DNA of 64,000 nt. It comes from DAOQAU01 sp035354275. GTDB lineage: Bacteria > Cyanobacteriota > Vampirovibrionia > Gastranaerophilales > Gastranaerophilaceae. How positions within the stretch are numbered: position 1 is the first letter of the stretch; each line of letters opens with the position of its first letter. Under the pieces are notes generated by a model. That model worked only from the letters and a program-made list of their open reading frames with translations. It was not told the DNA's origin and did no database searches. Below, piece after piece: positions 51,784-60,600 of the stretch. Location of the stretch: NCBI GenBank assembly GCA_035354275.1, contig DAOQAU010000003.1, positions 1-64,000 on the forward strand. The letters run 5' to 3'. The translations under genes were made by a program, and so were the position numbers.

Positions 51784-51854
51784 TTTTAAAAAACATCCTA
51801 TATATACATTTTACTTTATTTTTTGTTTTTTTGCTCCTCTGTTTTGCCCAAAAT

Positions 51855-52931
51855 CTAATTTTTATCTTTGTTATAAACGTAAGCCAAAATCTCTGCAACA
51901 GCAACAAACATATCTGCCGGTATTACCCCGTCTAAAGGTACAAGTTTATATAAAGCCTGCGCCAGAGGTTTATTTTCGACAATCGGAATATTATTTTCCT
52001 GTGCAATTTCTCTGATTCTAAATGCCACATAATCCACCCCTTTGGCTATAACCCTCGGTGCCGGTGATTCCATTTTATCATATTTTAAGGCAACTGCATA
52101 ATGTGTAGGATTTGTAACAACAACATCAGCTTTGGGGATATTTGCAAACATTCTCTGCCTTGCCATTTTAACCTGAATAGAACGTATTTTTGCTTTGATT
52201 TTAGGGTCTCCTTCGGTATCCTTCATTTCGTCTTTTACTTCCTGTTTTGTCATTTTAATTGATTTTTCATATTCATAATCTTGATACTTTTTATCTAAAA
52301 GCCCCAAAACCAACATTGCAAGACAAATATTTACGACCATTTGTCCTAAAATTGAACCTATAATTGCAAAAGCAGGCTCAATATCCATACCCAAAAGCCC
52401 GAATAGTTCATCTTTTCTTCCGTTAATAACAGAAAATCCACACATACCTACAACAGCAAGCTTAATAAGTGATTTCACAAATTCTACAATAGTGCGGGGC
52501 TCAACAGGATTAAAAAGTTTTTTTGCATTTTGCAACATTTTCATAGGTGAAATATTACTCAATTTGAGCTTGATTTTTTCTTTTGCAAAAACATGCCCGA
52601 TTTGAAGACGAATAACAATAGTGCCCATAACCATTAAAAAAAGCAGAAAAGGCAGAATAATTTGTCCTGCCGTTTTGGCAAATGGCAAAAATACAAGTAA
52701 AATATCATCTGTGCTGATATCTTTCGGGTTAAGATGAGTAAATGTATAATAAAACAAGTTCTTTAAATTAGACAAAACATAACCGGAAAAAATACTTAAA
52801 AGGGCAACTCCCATTGTAATCATTAAAGCCGAAATTAAATCCTGACTTTTTGATATATTACCCTTATCGCGCTCTTTACCTCGCCTGCGGCCGGTTGCTT
52901 TTTCGGTTCTTTCTGCTGCCTGATTACCCAT
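51855..52931 (-). CDS. flhB: flagellar export switch protein FlhB
   Basis: This 358-residue protein has four membrane segments (about 30-210) and a cytoplasmic domain with the autocleavage motif NPTH at 274-277 (VVTNPTHYAVALKY). Cleavage switches export from hook to filament substrates. The N-terminus AAERTEKATGRRRGKERDKG fits the family. AAAGG precedes the start; fliR lies 23 bp upstream. Confidence 0.97.
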   Translation of the reverse strand: MGNQAAERTEKATGRRRGKERDKGNISKSQDLISALMITMGVALLSIFSGYVLSNLKNLFYYTFTHLNPKDISTDDILLVFLPFAKTAGQIILPFLLFLMVMGTIVIRLQIGHVFAKEKIKLKLSNISPMKMLQNAKKLFNPVEPRTIVEFVKSLIKLAVVGMCGFSVINGRKDELFGLLGMDIEPAFAIIGSILGQMVVNICLAMLVLGLLDKKYQDYEYEKSIKMTKQEVKDEMKDTEGDPKIKAKIRSIQVKMARQRMFANIPKADVVVTNPTHYAVALKYDKMESPAPRVIAKGVDYVAFRIREIAQENNIPIVENKPLAQALYKLVPLDGVIPADMFVAVAEILAYVYNKDKN

Positions 52932-52954
52932 TTATTTTTCAACCTTTCTTTGTA

Positions 52955-53737
52955 TCAGAAAATCACCGCAATTGCATTAAACAATTTTTCGATAATAACG
53001 CCTATATGAGAATACATTGCTGCTATAAACATAATTATCATTACCAAACCTATATATATTTTAAGCGGCATTGCTACCATAAAAATATTCATCTGCGGCA
53101 TCATTTTTGCAGTAAATCCCAAAAGAACATCCGTTACAAACAATACAGCAAAAATCGGTAAAGCAATCCCAAGTGCCATAGAAAAAATTTGCCCCGACAG
53201 AAAAACTATTTCCTGAGTAAGCTGCCCGTTAAAAATAAACCCGTATCCGGGAGGAATTACCGCAAAACTTTTATAAACAGCCGAAAATAACCATTGATGC
53301 GCATTTAATCCTATAAAAACCATTGACGTTAAAATTACATATCCCTGCCCTAAAATCGGTGCGCTCATTCCGGTAAGAGGGTTTAATGCCTGTGCTGCCG
53401 CAAGTCCCATTTGAATAGAAATTATTTCTGATGCCATTTCTACCCCCACAAATACAAGGTTTGAAATAAACCCGATTACATAACCTATCATAAATTCCTT
53501 TAAAAGTATAACGCTCAATTCAGGAATGGTAGAAGGTGCTTGGAATCCGCTTTTGACAAGAACTATGGGATAAATTATAAAAGTAATTAAGGCGACAAAC
53601 CAGACTTTTATCTGCATGGGTATCGGGTAGGTAGAAAATATCGGCGCAGATGACATTAATCCGCCCAGTCTTGTAAAAACCACAACAAACAAAATTAAGT
53701 TATATGGAGATAATAAAACTAATAAATCTGTGGGCAT
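52955..53737 (-). CDS. fliR: flagellar biosynthesis protein FliR
   Basis: This 260-residue export-gate membrane protein has about six membrane segments and the family block LGLAAAQALNPLTGMSAPILGQ in the middle (about 110-130, here in part). It forms the export pore with FliP and FliQ. A GAGG site precedes the ATG; fliQ lies 8 bp upstream. Confidence 0.95.
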   Translation of the reverse strand: MPTDLLVLLSPYNLILFVVVFTRLGGLMSSAPIFSTYPIPMQIKVWFVALITFIIYPIVLVKSGFQAPSTIPELSVILLKEFMIGYVIGFISNLVFVGVEMASEIISIQMGLAAAQALNPLTGMSAPILGQGYVILTSMVFIGLNAHQWLFSAVYKSFAVIPPGYGFIFNGQLTQEIVFLSGQIFSMALGIALPIFAVLFVTDVLLGFTAKMMPQMNIFMVAMPLKIYIGLVMIIMFIAAMYSHIGVIIEKLFNAIAVIF

Positions 53738-53745
53738 TTTTACCT

Positions 53746-54012
53746 CTACAATAGTCCGGGAATGGCATCAAAAAGCTCGTGAATATTTGATATAAATAAA
53801 CTCATCATCCATGGCATTAATATAATAATTGTTAATATTCCGGCAATTATTTTAGGAACAAAAGTCAAAGTTGATTCTTGAATTTGTGTTATAGTTTGAA
53901 AAACGCTTACCATAAGCCCCACTGTAATACTTACAATCAAAACAGGTGCGGAAAGCTCCAATATTAATATAAAAGTTTTTTGCATTATCGATATTATAAC
54001 TTCTTGTTCCAT
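53746..54012 (-). CDS. fliQ: flagellar biosynthesis protein FliQ
   Basis: This 88-residue protein with two membrane segments (about 15-38 and 50-72) carries the conserved ITVGLMVSVFQTITQIQEST block and LTFVPKI. It is a small export-gate component. AAGGA precedes the start; fliP is 12 bp upstream. Confidence 0.96.
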   Translation of the reverse strand: MEQEVIISIMQKTFILILELSAPVLIVSITVGLMVSVFQTITQIQESTLTFVPKIIAGILTIIILMPWMMSLFISNIHELFDAIPGLL

Positions 54013-54024
54013 TTTTAATCCTTA

Positions 54025-54783
54025 TTACGTTGCAAAGCTTTCCACAAGGGATTTTACTATCAGATACCAACCGTCAACCATTACAAACATAATCAGCTTA
54101 AAAGGCAAAGCTATCATTGTCGGCGGCAAGAACAGCATACCCATTGATACCAAAATACTCGACACTACAATATCTATAACCAAAAACGGCAGAAAAATTA
54201 CAAAGCCGATTTTAAATGCAGTGTTTAATTCACTTAAAATAAAAGACGGCAACAAAATATATGTCGGAACATCTTTTTTGCTCTTGGGTTTTTCGATTTT
54301 TGCCATTTTTATAAAAAGAGCCAGATTCTTTTCGTCTGTTTGTTTAAACATAAAATCTCGCGCAGGAATAATTGCCTTATCAAGAGCGGTCTGCTGGGTA
54401 ATTTGATTTTTCATATAAGGCTGAATTGCCGTTTCATTAATTTTGTTTATAGTTGGAGACATAATAAAAAATGTCAAAATCAAAGCCAAACCTGATAAAA
54501 TCTGTGTCGGGGGAAGCGAGCCTACCCCTATTGCCTGTCTTGTAAGCGCAAGCACAATTATTATTCTTATAAAAGAAGTTGCCATTATAAAAATACTTGG
54601 GGCAAGTGTTAAAATAGTCATCCAAATAAGAATTTGAACGCCGTTAGAAAAGTCTTGCGGAGTGTTTGCAGCTTTCATCCCGATATTTATATTGGGAAAT
54701 GCCATTGCGCAATGTGCCATTGGCACAAATAAAAGCATTGCCGCTAATACAAAAAGCATTTTTTTCAAAATACCCGACTTCAT
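54025..54783 (-). CDS. fliP: flagellar biosynthesis protein FliP
   Basis: This 252-residue protein has a signal peptide (about 1-28), four membrane segments, and the motifs FIRIIIVLALTRQAIG and SFILSELNTAFKIGF that mark FliP. It is the first gene of the export operon; a GGAGG site precedes it. The next gene upstream is a symporter in the same direction, 111 bp away, so the operon promoter may lie in that gap. Confidence 0.97.
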   Translation of the reverse strand: MKSGILKKMLFVLAAMLLFVPMAHCAMAFPNINIGMKAANTPQDFSNGVQILIWMTILTLAPSIFIMATSFIRIIIVLALTRQAIGVGSLPPTQILSGLALILTFFIMSPTINKINETAIQPYMKNQITQQTALDKAIIPARDFMFKQTDEKNLALFIKMAKIEKPKSKKDVPTYILLPSFILSELNTAFKIGFVIFLPFLVIDIVVSSILVSMGMLFLPPTMIALPFKLIMFVMVDGWYLIVKSLVESFAT

Positions 54784-54894
54784 TTTTCCTCCAAACTTAT
54801 ACTAATTTTGACAATACTCGTCCCACCTTAACATAATAACAGCTAAGGAAAAATAAGACCAATTCTTAACTAAACTTCAAATAGTATATACTTT

Positions 54895-56412
54895 TTAGGC
54901 TTTTTTAAACCAATTTTTGTTGAATTTTGTTCCGACATTATATTTTTTGCAATAAGTTTTCAAATCGTCTTTAAGTTCTTTTGCCATAATATACATCGCA
55001 AGACAGTTTGGAACCGCCATACCCAGCATCATAGAGTCTGTAAGATTTATAACGGTATTAACATTCATAATCGCGCCTAACACCGTAAACATTAAAAATC
55101 CCAATTGATAAAATAAAGTTCTTTTTTTACCTTCGCCTACTATATAATTCCATGCCTTTTGTCCGTAATATGCCCAAGAAATAAGGGTAGTAAGTGCAAA
55201 TAAAATTACAACCACAGACAAAATATATTTAAACCATGGAAAAATTGATTCAAACGCCGATGAAGTAAGCTCAATTCCGGTAACACCTGTCGTATAGTTT
55301 TTATAAACACCTGAAGAAACGATAATTCCTGCCGAAAGCAAACAAACAAGCCCTGTCAAAAAAGGCTCGATAAGTGCGATAAAACCTTGCGAAATGGGTT
55401 CATCTGTCTGCGCCGGAGCATAAACAATCGGTGCAGAACCGGTCCCCGCCTCGTTTGTTTGAACAGAACGCCTCATTCCTATAATCATAATCCCGATAAT
55501 TCCGCCGGCAACAGAAGAAGGGAAAAAGGCTTCTTTCACCATTATATAAAAAGTGTATGGAAGATTATGCCAGTTTGCGATTAAAATTATAATCCCCGCA
55601 AAAAGGTATAAATAAATCATAAAAGGAACAGCTTTCATCGCAACTTTGGTTATAGCCTTAACTCCGCCGATAATAATCATTCCCATTAAAATCGCACAAA
55701 TTAAGCCGATAAGCCAGTTATAACCGTGCAAAATTCCTGTTTCGCCGCCTGCGATATTAATAATTTGCCTTGTGGTTTGATTAATCTGAATCATATTCCC
55801 GCCGGTCAAAGCCCCACCGATACAAAGCCAAGCAAAAATAACGGCCAAAGGTTGACCGAGCCAGCGCATTTTTCTTCTTGTAAGCCCGTGTGCAATAAAG
55901 TGCATCGGACCGCCTGCGACTGTCCCGTCAGGTAGAAATTTTCTGTACTTTAATGAAAGTGAAACTTCGGCGAATTTAAGCGTCATACCCAAAACCGCCC
56001 CAAACATTATCCAAAGAGCAGCCCCGGGGCCCCCGATTGAAATTGAAATAGCAACCCCTGCTATTGTACCGAGGCCTACCGTGCCTGAAAGTGCCGACAT
56101 AAGTGCTCCTAAAGGAGAGATTTCACCCTCGGCGTTGCCTTCTTTAGGCTTGCTTAAAATTTCAAAAGAATGCTTGAGCCCCCAAATTCCTATCCAGCGA
56201 AAGTAAAAGGTGAAAAATAATCCTGCAATAAGAATCCATAAAATAATTACAGGGATTTCAACCCCAAAAAGCGTTACGGGGAAAAACATTATGCCCGAAA
56301 CTTTTTCTGAAACAGGGGTTACGTATTTGTCTATTTCTTTGTCCAAATTAAACGCAAAAACACTTTGCAAACTGCAAAAAAATGCCGCCAATGTTAAAAA
56401 TAACTTTTTCAT
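54895..56412 (-). CDS. sodium:alanine/glycine symporter (AGCS family)
   Basis: This 505-residue inner-membrane transporter has ten or more membrane segments and AGCS blocks: ALMSALSGTVGLGTIAGVA, GGPGAALWIMFGAVLGM, GGPMHFIAHGL and TNEAGTGSAPIVYA. It takes up alanine or glycine with Na+. The start at 56412 has a GAGGAA site and begins an apparent signal peptide (LTLAAFFCSLQSVFAF), an unusual addition to this family that precedes the first segment. An ATG 16 codons upstream lacks support. Confidence 0.93.
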   Translation of the reverse strand: MKKLFLTLAAFFCSLQSVFAFNLDKEIDKYVTPVSEKVSGIMFFPVTLFGVEIPVIILWILIAGLFFTFYFRWIGIWGLKHSFEILSKPKEGNAEGEISPLGALMSALSGTVGLGTIAGVAISISIGGPGAALWIMFGAVLGMTLKFAEVSLSLKYRKFLPDGTVAGGPMHFIAHGLTRRKMRWLGQPLAVIFAWLCIGGALTGGNMIQINQTTRQIINIAGGETGILHGYNWLIGLICAILMGMIIIGGVKAITKVAMKAVPFMIYLYLFAGIIILIANWHNLPYTFYIMVKEAFFPSSVAGGIIGIMIIGMRRSVQTNEAGTGSAPIVYAPAQTDEPISQGFIALIEPFLTGLVCLLSAGIIVSSGVYKNYTTGVTGIELTSSAFESIFPWFKYILSVVVILFALTTLISWAYYGQKAWNYIVGEGKKRTLFYQLGFLMFTVLGAIMNVNTVINLTDSMMLGMAVPNCLAMYIMAKELKDDLKTYCKKYNVGTKFNKNWFKKA

Positions 56413-56596
56413 CAATAATTCCTCGCTAGTGGTCTTTAACAATCGTAGCAAAAACAACATTCAAAAAAACTGTTTCTTTAAGAATTTGTTGCAAAAAAAT
56501 AATTAAGAAATATTAATTTTAAATCTAAGAAAGCAATTATTTTTATGTTTGTTTTTTATTAAAATGTTATGAGTTAGTTAAAAAACGGAGAAAATT

Positions 56597-56869
56597 ATGT
56601 TAAGTATTGCGGGAATATCAAGACAAGTTGCTTTTGAAAAAAAACAAGATAAGCTTAATCCCAAAAAAACCGCCCCTCGCAAAATTGCACCTTCTGAGGA
56701 CTGTAATCATTTATGCTATATAGCTCACGATGGTACAGAAATTCCTACTGACAACCCTAAAGCCCTAAAAATAATTCAAAAAATAAATAGTGATTTTCAT
56801 AAAAAAATGAAAGCAAAAAGACCTCGTTCATTCAAAGAATTAGTAGCAACAAAAAAAATTAAAATATAA
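56597..56869 (+). CDS. small basic protein with lineage motif
   Basis: This 90-residue protein of unknown function has VAFEK at 11-15, the lineage motif, then a basic Lys/Pro-rich stretch and a helical C-terminus (ALKIIQKINSDFHKKMKAKR). The centre CNHLCYIAHDGTEIP may be a small beta unit. A CGGAG site precedes the ATG. It converges on the glycosyltransferase gene, 9 bp apart. Confidence 0.6.
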   Translation: MLSIAGISRQVAFEKKQDKLNPKKTAPRKIAPSEDCNHLCYIAHDGTEIPTDNPKALKIIQKINSDFHKKMKAKRPRSFKELVATKKIKI

Positions 56870-56878
56870 AAACATACT

Positions 56879-58024
56879 TTATTTAATATTTTCTAAATAA
56901 TTTAGGGCACAATTTTGTTCACAAAAAGATTTAGCAGTATTTATAGAGTTTTGTACAATCTTTTCTTTATCTTCAAAGTTTTTTATCTTTAAAAGAATTT
57001 CTTTTATTCCTTCAATTGTGGGCTCGCATAAAAATCCGTTTTCGCCGTCTTTTATTATCCCATCGATTCCGTCATCTTTTGTGCAAACAGTAATACATCC
57101 CGATGCCATAGCCTCTAAATATACCATGCCAAAAGTTTCTTTTACACTTGGCAGAATAAAAATGTGGGAATTTTTCATCTGCTCCAAAACCTCTTTATTA
57201 GAAATTTTTCCCACAAATTTTACGTTTTTTGAGGCGATTTTTCTTAATTTTGAAAGCTCTTTGCCTTCTCCGATAACCTTTAATTCAAAGTTTTCCAAAT
57301 CGTTTATTGCAAGAATTAATTTATTAACGTTTTTGCGTTTGATTAAATTGGCGCAGGTAATAATAGTGAGAGGTGAGAGGTGAGAGGTGAGAGGTTCGTA
57401 GGTTGGGGTTTTGTCTGTCCTCCTCCCCCCTTGAGGGGGAGGGTAGGGGAGGGGGGAATTTATCCCAACAACGGAAATCCCCGAAGGTGCGACAAAGGTT
57501 TTGTCTGCCAAGTCGGGATACAGTTCACAGAACTTCTTTTGTAAAACAAAAGAGCGGCATGCGATTTTTTTGGAATTTTTATAAGCCTCTTCCAGTTTTT
57601 TCTTAAAATAAAATCTGTACATCAGCTTTGTCAAAATCTCAATATCTGAGCAATGAACCCCGCAAACAAGCGGGATATTATATTTTTTTGCTATTTTATT
57701 TGCCAAAATAATTCCTGAGGGCATGTGTGCCACAATAATATCATAACTTTTTAAATCAATTTCCGTTGGAAGTTTTTTTGTAATATCAAACAAAAAAGGG
57801 CTAAAGTAATTTACGTTAAAAATTCGTACATTTTCATATTCATAAAAACCGTTTTTGTGAAAAACCTTGCCCCTTAAAAAGCTGTTTAGTAAAAAATTCG
57901 GCCTTATCACATCGACCTGATTTTTTAATTGTATCCAATTTGCAACAAAACGATGTAAAGTCAAAGGGCAATTCTTTTCCCCTTGCTTTACAGGATATAA
58001 GTCTGTTACAAACAAAATTTTCAT
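56879..58024 (-). CDS. GT4-type glycosyltransferase with repeat insertion
   Basis: This 381-residue GT-B enzyme has an N-terminal Rossmann half (MKILFVTDLYPVKQGE) and a C-terminal half with FVGKISNKEVLEQMKNSHIF and the nucleotide-sugar motif KETFGMVYLEAMASGCITV (about 283-301). Residues about 190-220 (from NSPLPYPPPQGGRR to TSHLSPL) are encoded by repeats and lie in the linker between the two halves, before the ITCANLIKRKNV strand. The product may be a surface or storage glycan, given the divergent GH57 neighbour. There is no Shine-Dalgarno site; an extended -10 box lies 6 nt before the ATG. Confidence 0.85.
   Translation of the reverse strand: MKILFVTDLYPVKQGEKNCPLTLHRFVANWIQLKNQVDVIRPNFLLNSFLRGKVFHKNGFYEYENVRIFNVNYFSPFLFDITKKLPTEIDLKSYDIIVAHMPSGIILANKIAKKYNIPLVCGVHCSDIEILTKLMYRFYFKKKLEEAYKNSKKIACRSFVLQKKFCELYPDLADKTFVAPSGISVVGINSPLPYPPPQGGRRTDKTPTYEPLTSHLSPLTIITCANLIKRKNVNKLILAINDLENFELKVIGEGKELSKLRKIASKNVKFVGKISNKEVLEQMKNSHIFILPSVKETFGMVYLEAMASGCITVCTKDDGIDGIIKDGENGFLCEPTIEGIKEILLKIKNFEDKEKIVQNSINTAKSFCEQNCALNYLENIK
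57366..57456. repeat. tandem octamers plus R1-like hairpin in frame in the glycosyltransferase gene
   Basis: gtgagagg repeated four times (57366-57398) is followed, after 22 bp, by a cctcccccc/ggggggagg-type hairpin with gggagggtagggga (57421-57456). Both are open in the gene frame and account for the extra residues in the interdomain linker. Confidence 0.82.
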
Positions 58025-58030
58025 AAAACA

Positions 58031-58039
58031 AGTATAACA
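58031..58039 (-). promoter_or_regulatory. extended -10 promoter, leaderless glycosyltransferase mRNA
   Basis: On the minus strand TGTTATACT (TGn plus TATACT) ends six bases before the ATG at 58024. No Shine-Dalgarno site is present. Confidence 0.5.
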
Positions 58040-58073
58040 TATTTTAAAAAACTATATATTTTTCAAAAAAAGT

Positions 58074-58082
58074 TGCTATAAT
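58074..58082 (+). promoter_or_regulatory. extended -10 promoter, leaderless GH57 mRNA
   Basis: TGCTATAAT (TGn plus perfect TATAAT) ends seven bases before the ATG at 58090, so the transcript should start at the A of ATG. There is no Shine-Dalgarno site and no good -35. The two divergent promoters share a 65-bp intergenic region. Confidence 0.6.
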
Positions 58083-58089
58083 AGACTTA

Positions 58090-60336
58090 ATGGCAAATGT
58101 TGGAAAAAAATTATCTGTTGCATTCTACTGGCACTTTCATCAGCCGCCCTATCAGTTAAGCGAGGAAAGTGATTATCTTATGCCCTGGGTGAGATTACAC
58201 GCCCTTAAGGATTATCTTGACATGCTTTTGCCGATAAAAGATTTTCCAAAATTAAAATTAAATTTTAACTTTGTTCCGACACTGCTTGATGCCTTAATTG
58301 AATATGGCGAAAAGGGTTATCATGATATACATTCAAGACTTACGGTGACCCCTATTGAAGAATTGTCGGCAGAAGATAAGGAATTTATTTTAAATAATTT
58401 TTTTGATGCAAATTACACTTCAATGATTTGTCCAAATGAACCTTACGACAGGCTTTATCAAAAACGCTGCAAGCCTGAAGGCACAGGTATTGAAGATTTT
58501 TCTAATCAAGAATTTGCCGATATAATGGCGTGGTTTAATCTTGCCTGGATTGACCCTGTTTTTAAGGAAATGTTTCCCGAGCTTTTGGTGCTTTTAGAAA
58601 AAGGCGAAAATTACTCGCTTGAAGATAGAATAAAAATAATTGACTTTCACAGAAAAATCATAAAAATGATCATTCCAACCTATAGGCAATACTTAGAACA
58701 AGGCAAAATAGAAATTACAACAAGCCCTTACTATCACCCGATTTTACCTATTTTGCTTGATGTAAAATCGGCACAAAAAAATCTTTCAACACCCGATACT
58801 GATTTAACTGATTTAGGCATGGAAGAAGATGCGAAATTGCAAACAAAAATGGCGCTTGACCGAATCGAAGAACTTTTCGGCAAAAGGCCTAAAGGAATTT
58901 GGCCGCCCGAGCATGCCATGAGTCCGGATGAGTTGGAAATGCTCAAAGAACTCGGTGTTGAATGGACAATTTCTGATGAGGGGATTTTGTCAAATTCGAT
59001 TGATTTTGAATTTGTAAGAGATTTTAAGGGGTATTTGGAAGATCCATACTTCTTGATGAAATCTTACAAATACAAGACAAAAAGCAGTGATATAAAACTG
59101 ATTTTCAGGGATTCTGTTATTCCGAACCTGATAAGTTTTGAGTATTCAAATCACGATTCAAAACTTGCAGCAAGTGATCTTTACGACAGGATAAAAGTCA
59201 TTCAAAACAAATTGAAATCTTCTCCGGATGAAAATCATTTGCTCACTATTGCTATGGACGGCGAAAATTGTTGGGAAAATTATCCTCAAGACGGAATGAT
59301 TTTTTTGAGGAAAATTTATTCGCTTTTGGAAAAAGATGATACCATAGAAACTGTTCTGATAAGTGACTATTTGGAAAAAGAAAAAAACCATAAAAAACTC
59401 GATAAAATTTACACAGGTTCATGGATAAACAAAAATTTCCAGCTTTGGGTGGCAGAGCCAGTTAAAAATATTGCATGGCACTTTTTGAAAAGGGCAAAAG
59501 ACGATTTTGAAGAATTAAAACGAACAAACCCTGACAATCCTGATATAGAAGCCGCACATAAAGAACTTATGATAGCACAGGGCAGCGATTGGTTTTGGTG
59601 GTTTGGCGAGCCCAACGATTCTGGACAAGACCATGTTTTTGATTATATGTTCAGGGAACATTTAAAAAACATTTACAGATACTTTAATGCAGATTATCCG
59701 CAGCGGTTGGATGATCCTTTTCTTTCCGTTAGCATTGAACCGGTAAGATATCCCAAATGTAATTTCACTCCAGCCATAGACGGAATGGATTTCCCCGAAG
59801 ATCAATGGGAAAATGCAGGGTGTATTAATATGCCTGATGGTCCTTCAAGGCAAGAAAACAAGCTTTTCAACAGAATTTGTTACGGGGCGGACAAAAATAA
59901 TTTCTATCTGAGAATTTATTTAAATGACTTTTTCCAGGAAACCTTCCTTGACAGTATGTTTTTATCCCAACTTTATGTTTATATGAAAAACGGAAACAGA
60001 ACTCAACCGCTTTCTCCGATGAGGCTTGTCAATCAGACCGAAAACATTTTTCCTATCATGAAAGAAAAATTTCATAACGAAATAAGACTTTCCATTATAA
60101 ATAAAAAACTTTATTCAATCCGTCTTATAAAATCAATGCCCGGCGGAGTTTGGGTTGCAAAACACTCCAAAGATATGAAAGTTGCCTTTGAACAGGTTTT
60201 TGACGTGAGTGTGCCGTTTGATGATATTGATATAAAAAGCGGAGAAAAAATGGAATTTTTCTTCGCAAACGCCAACTTCGGAATAAAAGACACATTTGTG
60301 CCTCAAGACCACTTGCTTATTATCCAAAGACCATAA
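58090..60336 (+). CDS. glycoside hydrolase family 57 protein
   Basis: This 748-residue enzyme belongs to GH57, alpha-glucan amylases and branching enzymes. HQPP (17-20) is conserved region 1; GIWPPEHAM contains the likely nucleophile E274; AMDGENCWENY contains the likely acid/base D390. A C-terminal part (about 530-748) looks beta-rich and may be a carbohydrate-binding or DUF domain. No signal peptide is seen, so it acts in the cytoplasm, probably on glycogen-like glucan. It is divergent from a GT4 glycosyltransferase. Confidence 0.88.
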   Translation: MANVGKKLSVAFYWHFHQPPYQLSEESDYLMPWVRLHALKDYLDMLLPIKDFPKLKLNFNFVPTLLDALIEYGEKGYHDIHSRLTVTPIEELSAEDKEFILNNFFDANYTSMICPNEPYDRLYQKRCKPEGTGIEDFSNQEFADIMAWFNLAWIDPVFKEMFPELLVLLEKGENYSLEDRIKIIDFHRKIIKMIIPTYRQYLEQGKIEITTSPYYHPILPILLDVKSAQKNLSTPDTDLTDLGMEEDAKLQTKMALDRIEELFGKRPKGIWPPEHAMSPDELEMLKELGVEWTISDEGILSNSIDFEFVRDFKGYLEDPYFLMKSYKYKTKSSDIKLIFRDSVIPNLISFEYSNHDSKLAASDLYDRIKVIQNKLKSSPDENHLLTIAMDGENCWENYPQDGMIFLRKIYSLLEKDDTIETVLISDYLEKEKNHKKLDKIYTGSWINKNFQLWVAEPVKNIAWHFLKRAKDDFEELKRTNPDNPDIEAAHKELMIAQGSDWFWWFGEPNDSGQDHVFDYMFREHLKNIYRYFNADYPQRLDDPFLSVSIEPVRYPKCNFTPAIDGMDFPEDQWENAGCINMPDGPSRQENKLFNRICYGADKNNFYLRIYLNDFFQETFLDSMFLSQLYVYMKNGNRTQPLSPMRLVNQTENIFPIMKEKFHNEIRLSIINKKLYSIRLIKSMPGGVWVAKHSKDMKVAFEQVFDVSVPFDDIDIKSGEKMEFFFANANFGIKDTFVPQDHLLIIQRP

Positions 60337-60600
60337 AAAATTGAAGGGTGAAGGGTGAGCGGTGAAAGGGTGAAAAGTGAAAGATTAAATAGTTGATAAG
60401 TCGAATAGTCGAAGAGTTGAAAAGTTGTTTCGTCATTCTGAGCGGCGGCGAAGAATCTCACGTCATTGCGAGACATGAGTTATTGGCTTTTACAATTTTT
60501 ATTCACCGAAGCAATCTAAAAACCGGTGCACAAAACACACCTTAAGCTTGCCTTCCTGCACTCTTATTCACCATTTACTATTTACCATTTATTAATTTAA
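60337..60600. repeat. repeat cluster downstream of GH57
   Basis: The 255 bp between GH57 and the next gene is almost all repeats: ttgaaggg/tgaagggt/gagcggtg and gataagtc/gaatagtc/gaagagtt octamers (60340-60425), an R2-like block (gtcattctgagcggcggcgaagaatctcacgtcattgcgagac, in part; 60430-60475) and a tattcacc/atttacta array (60555-60598) that reaches the stop of the minus-strand gene. No gene seen. Confidence 0.7.
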
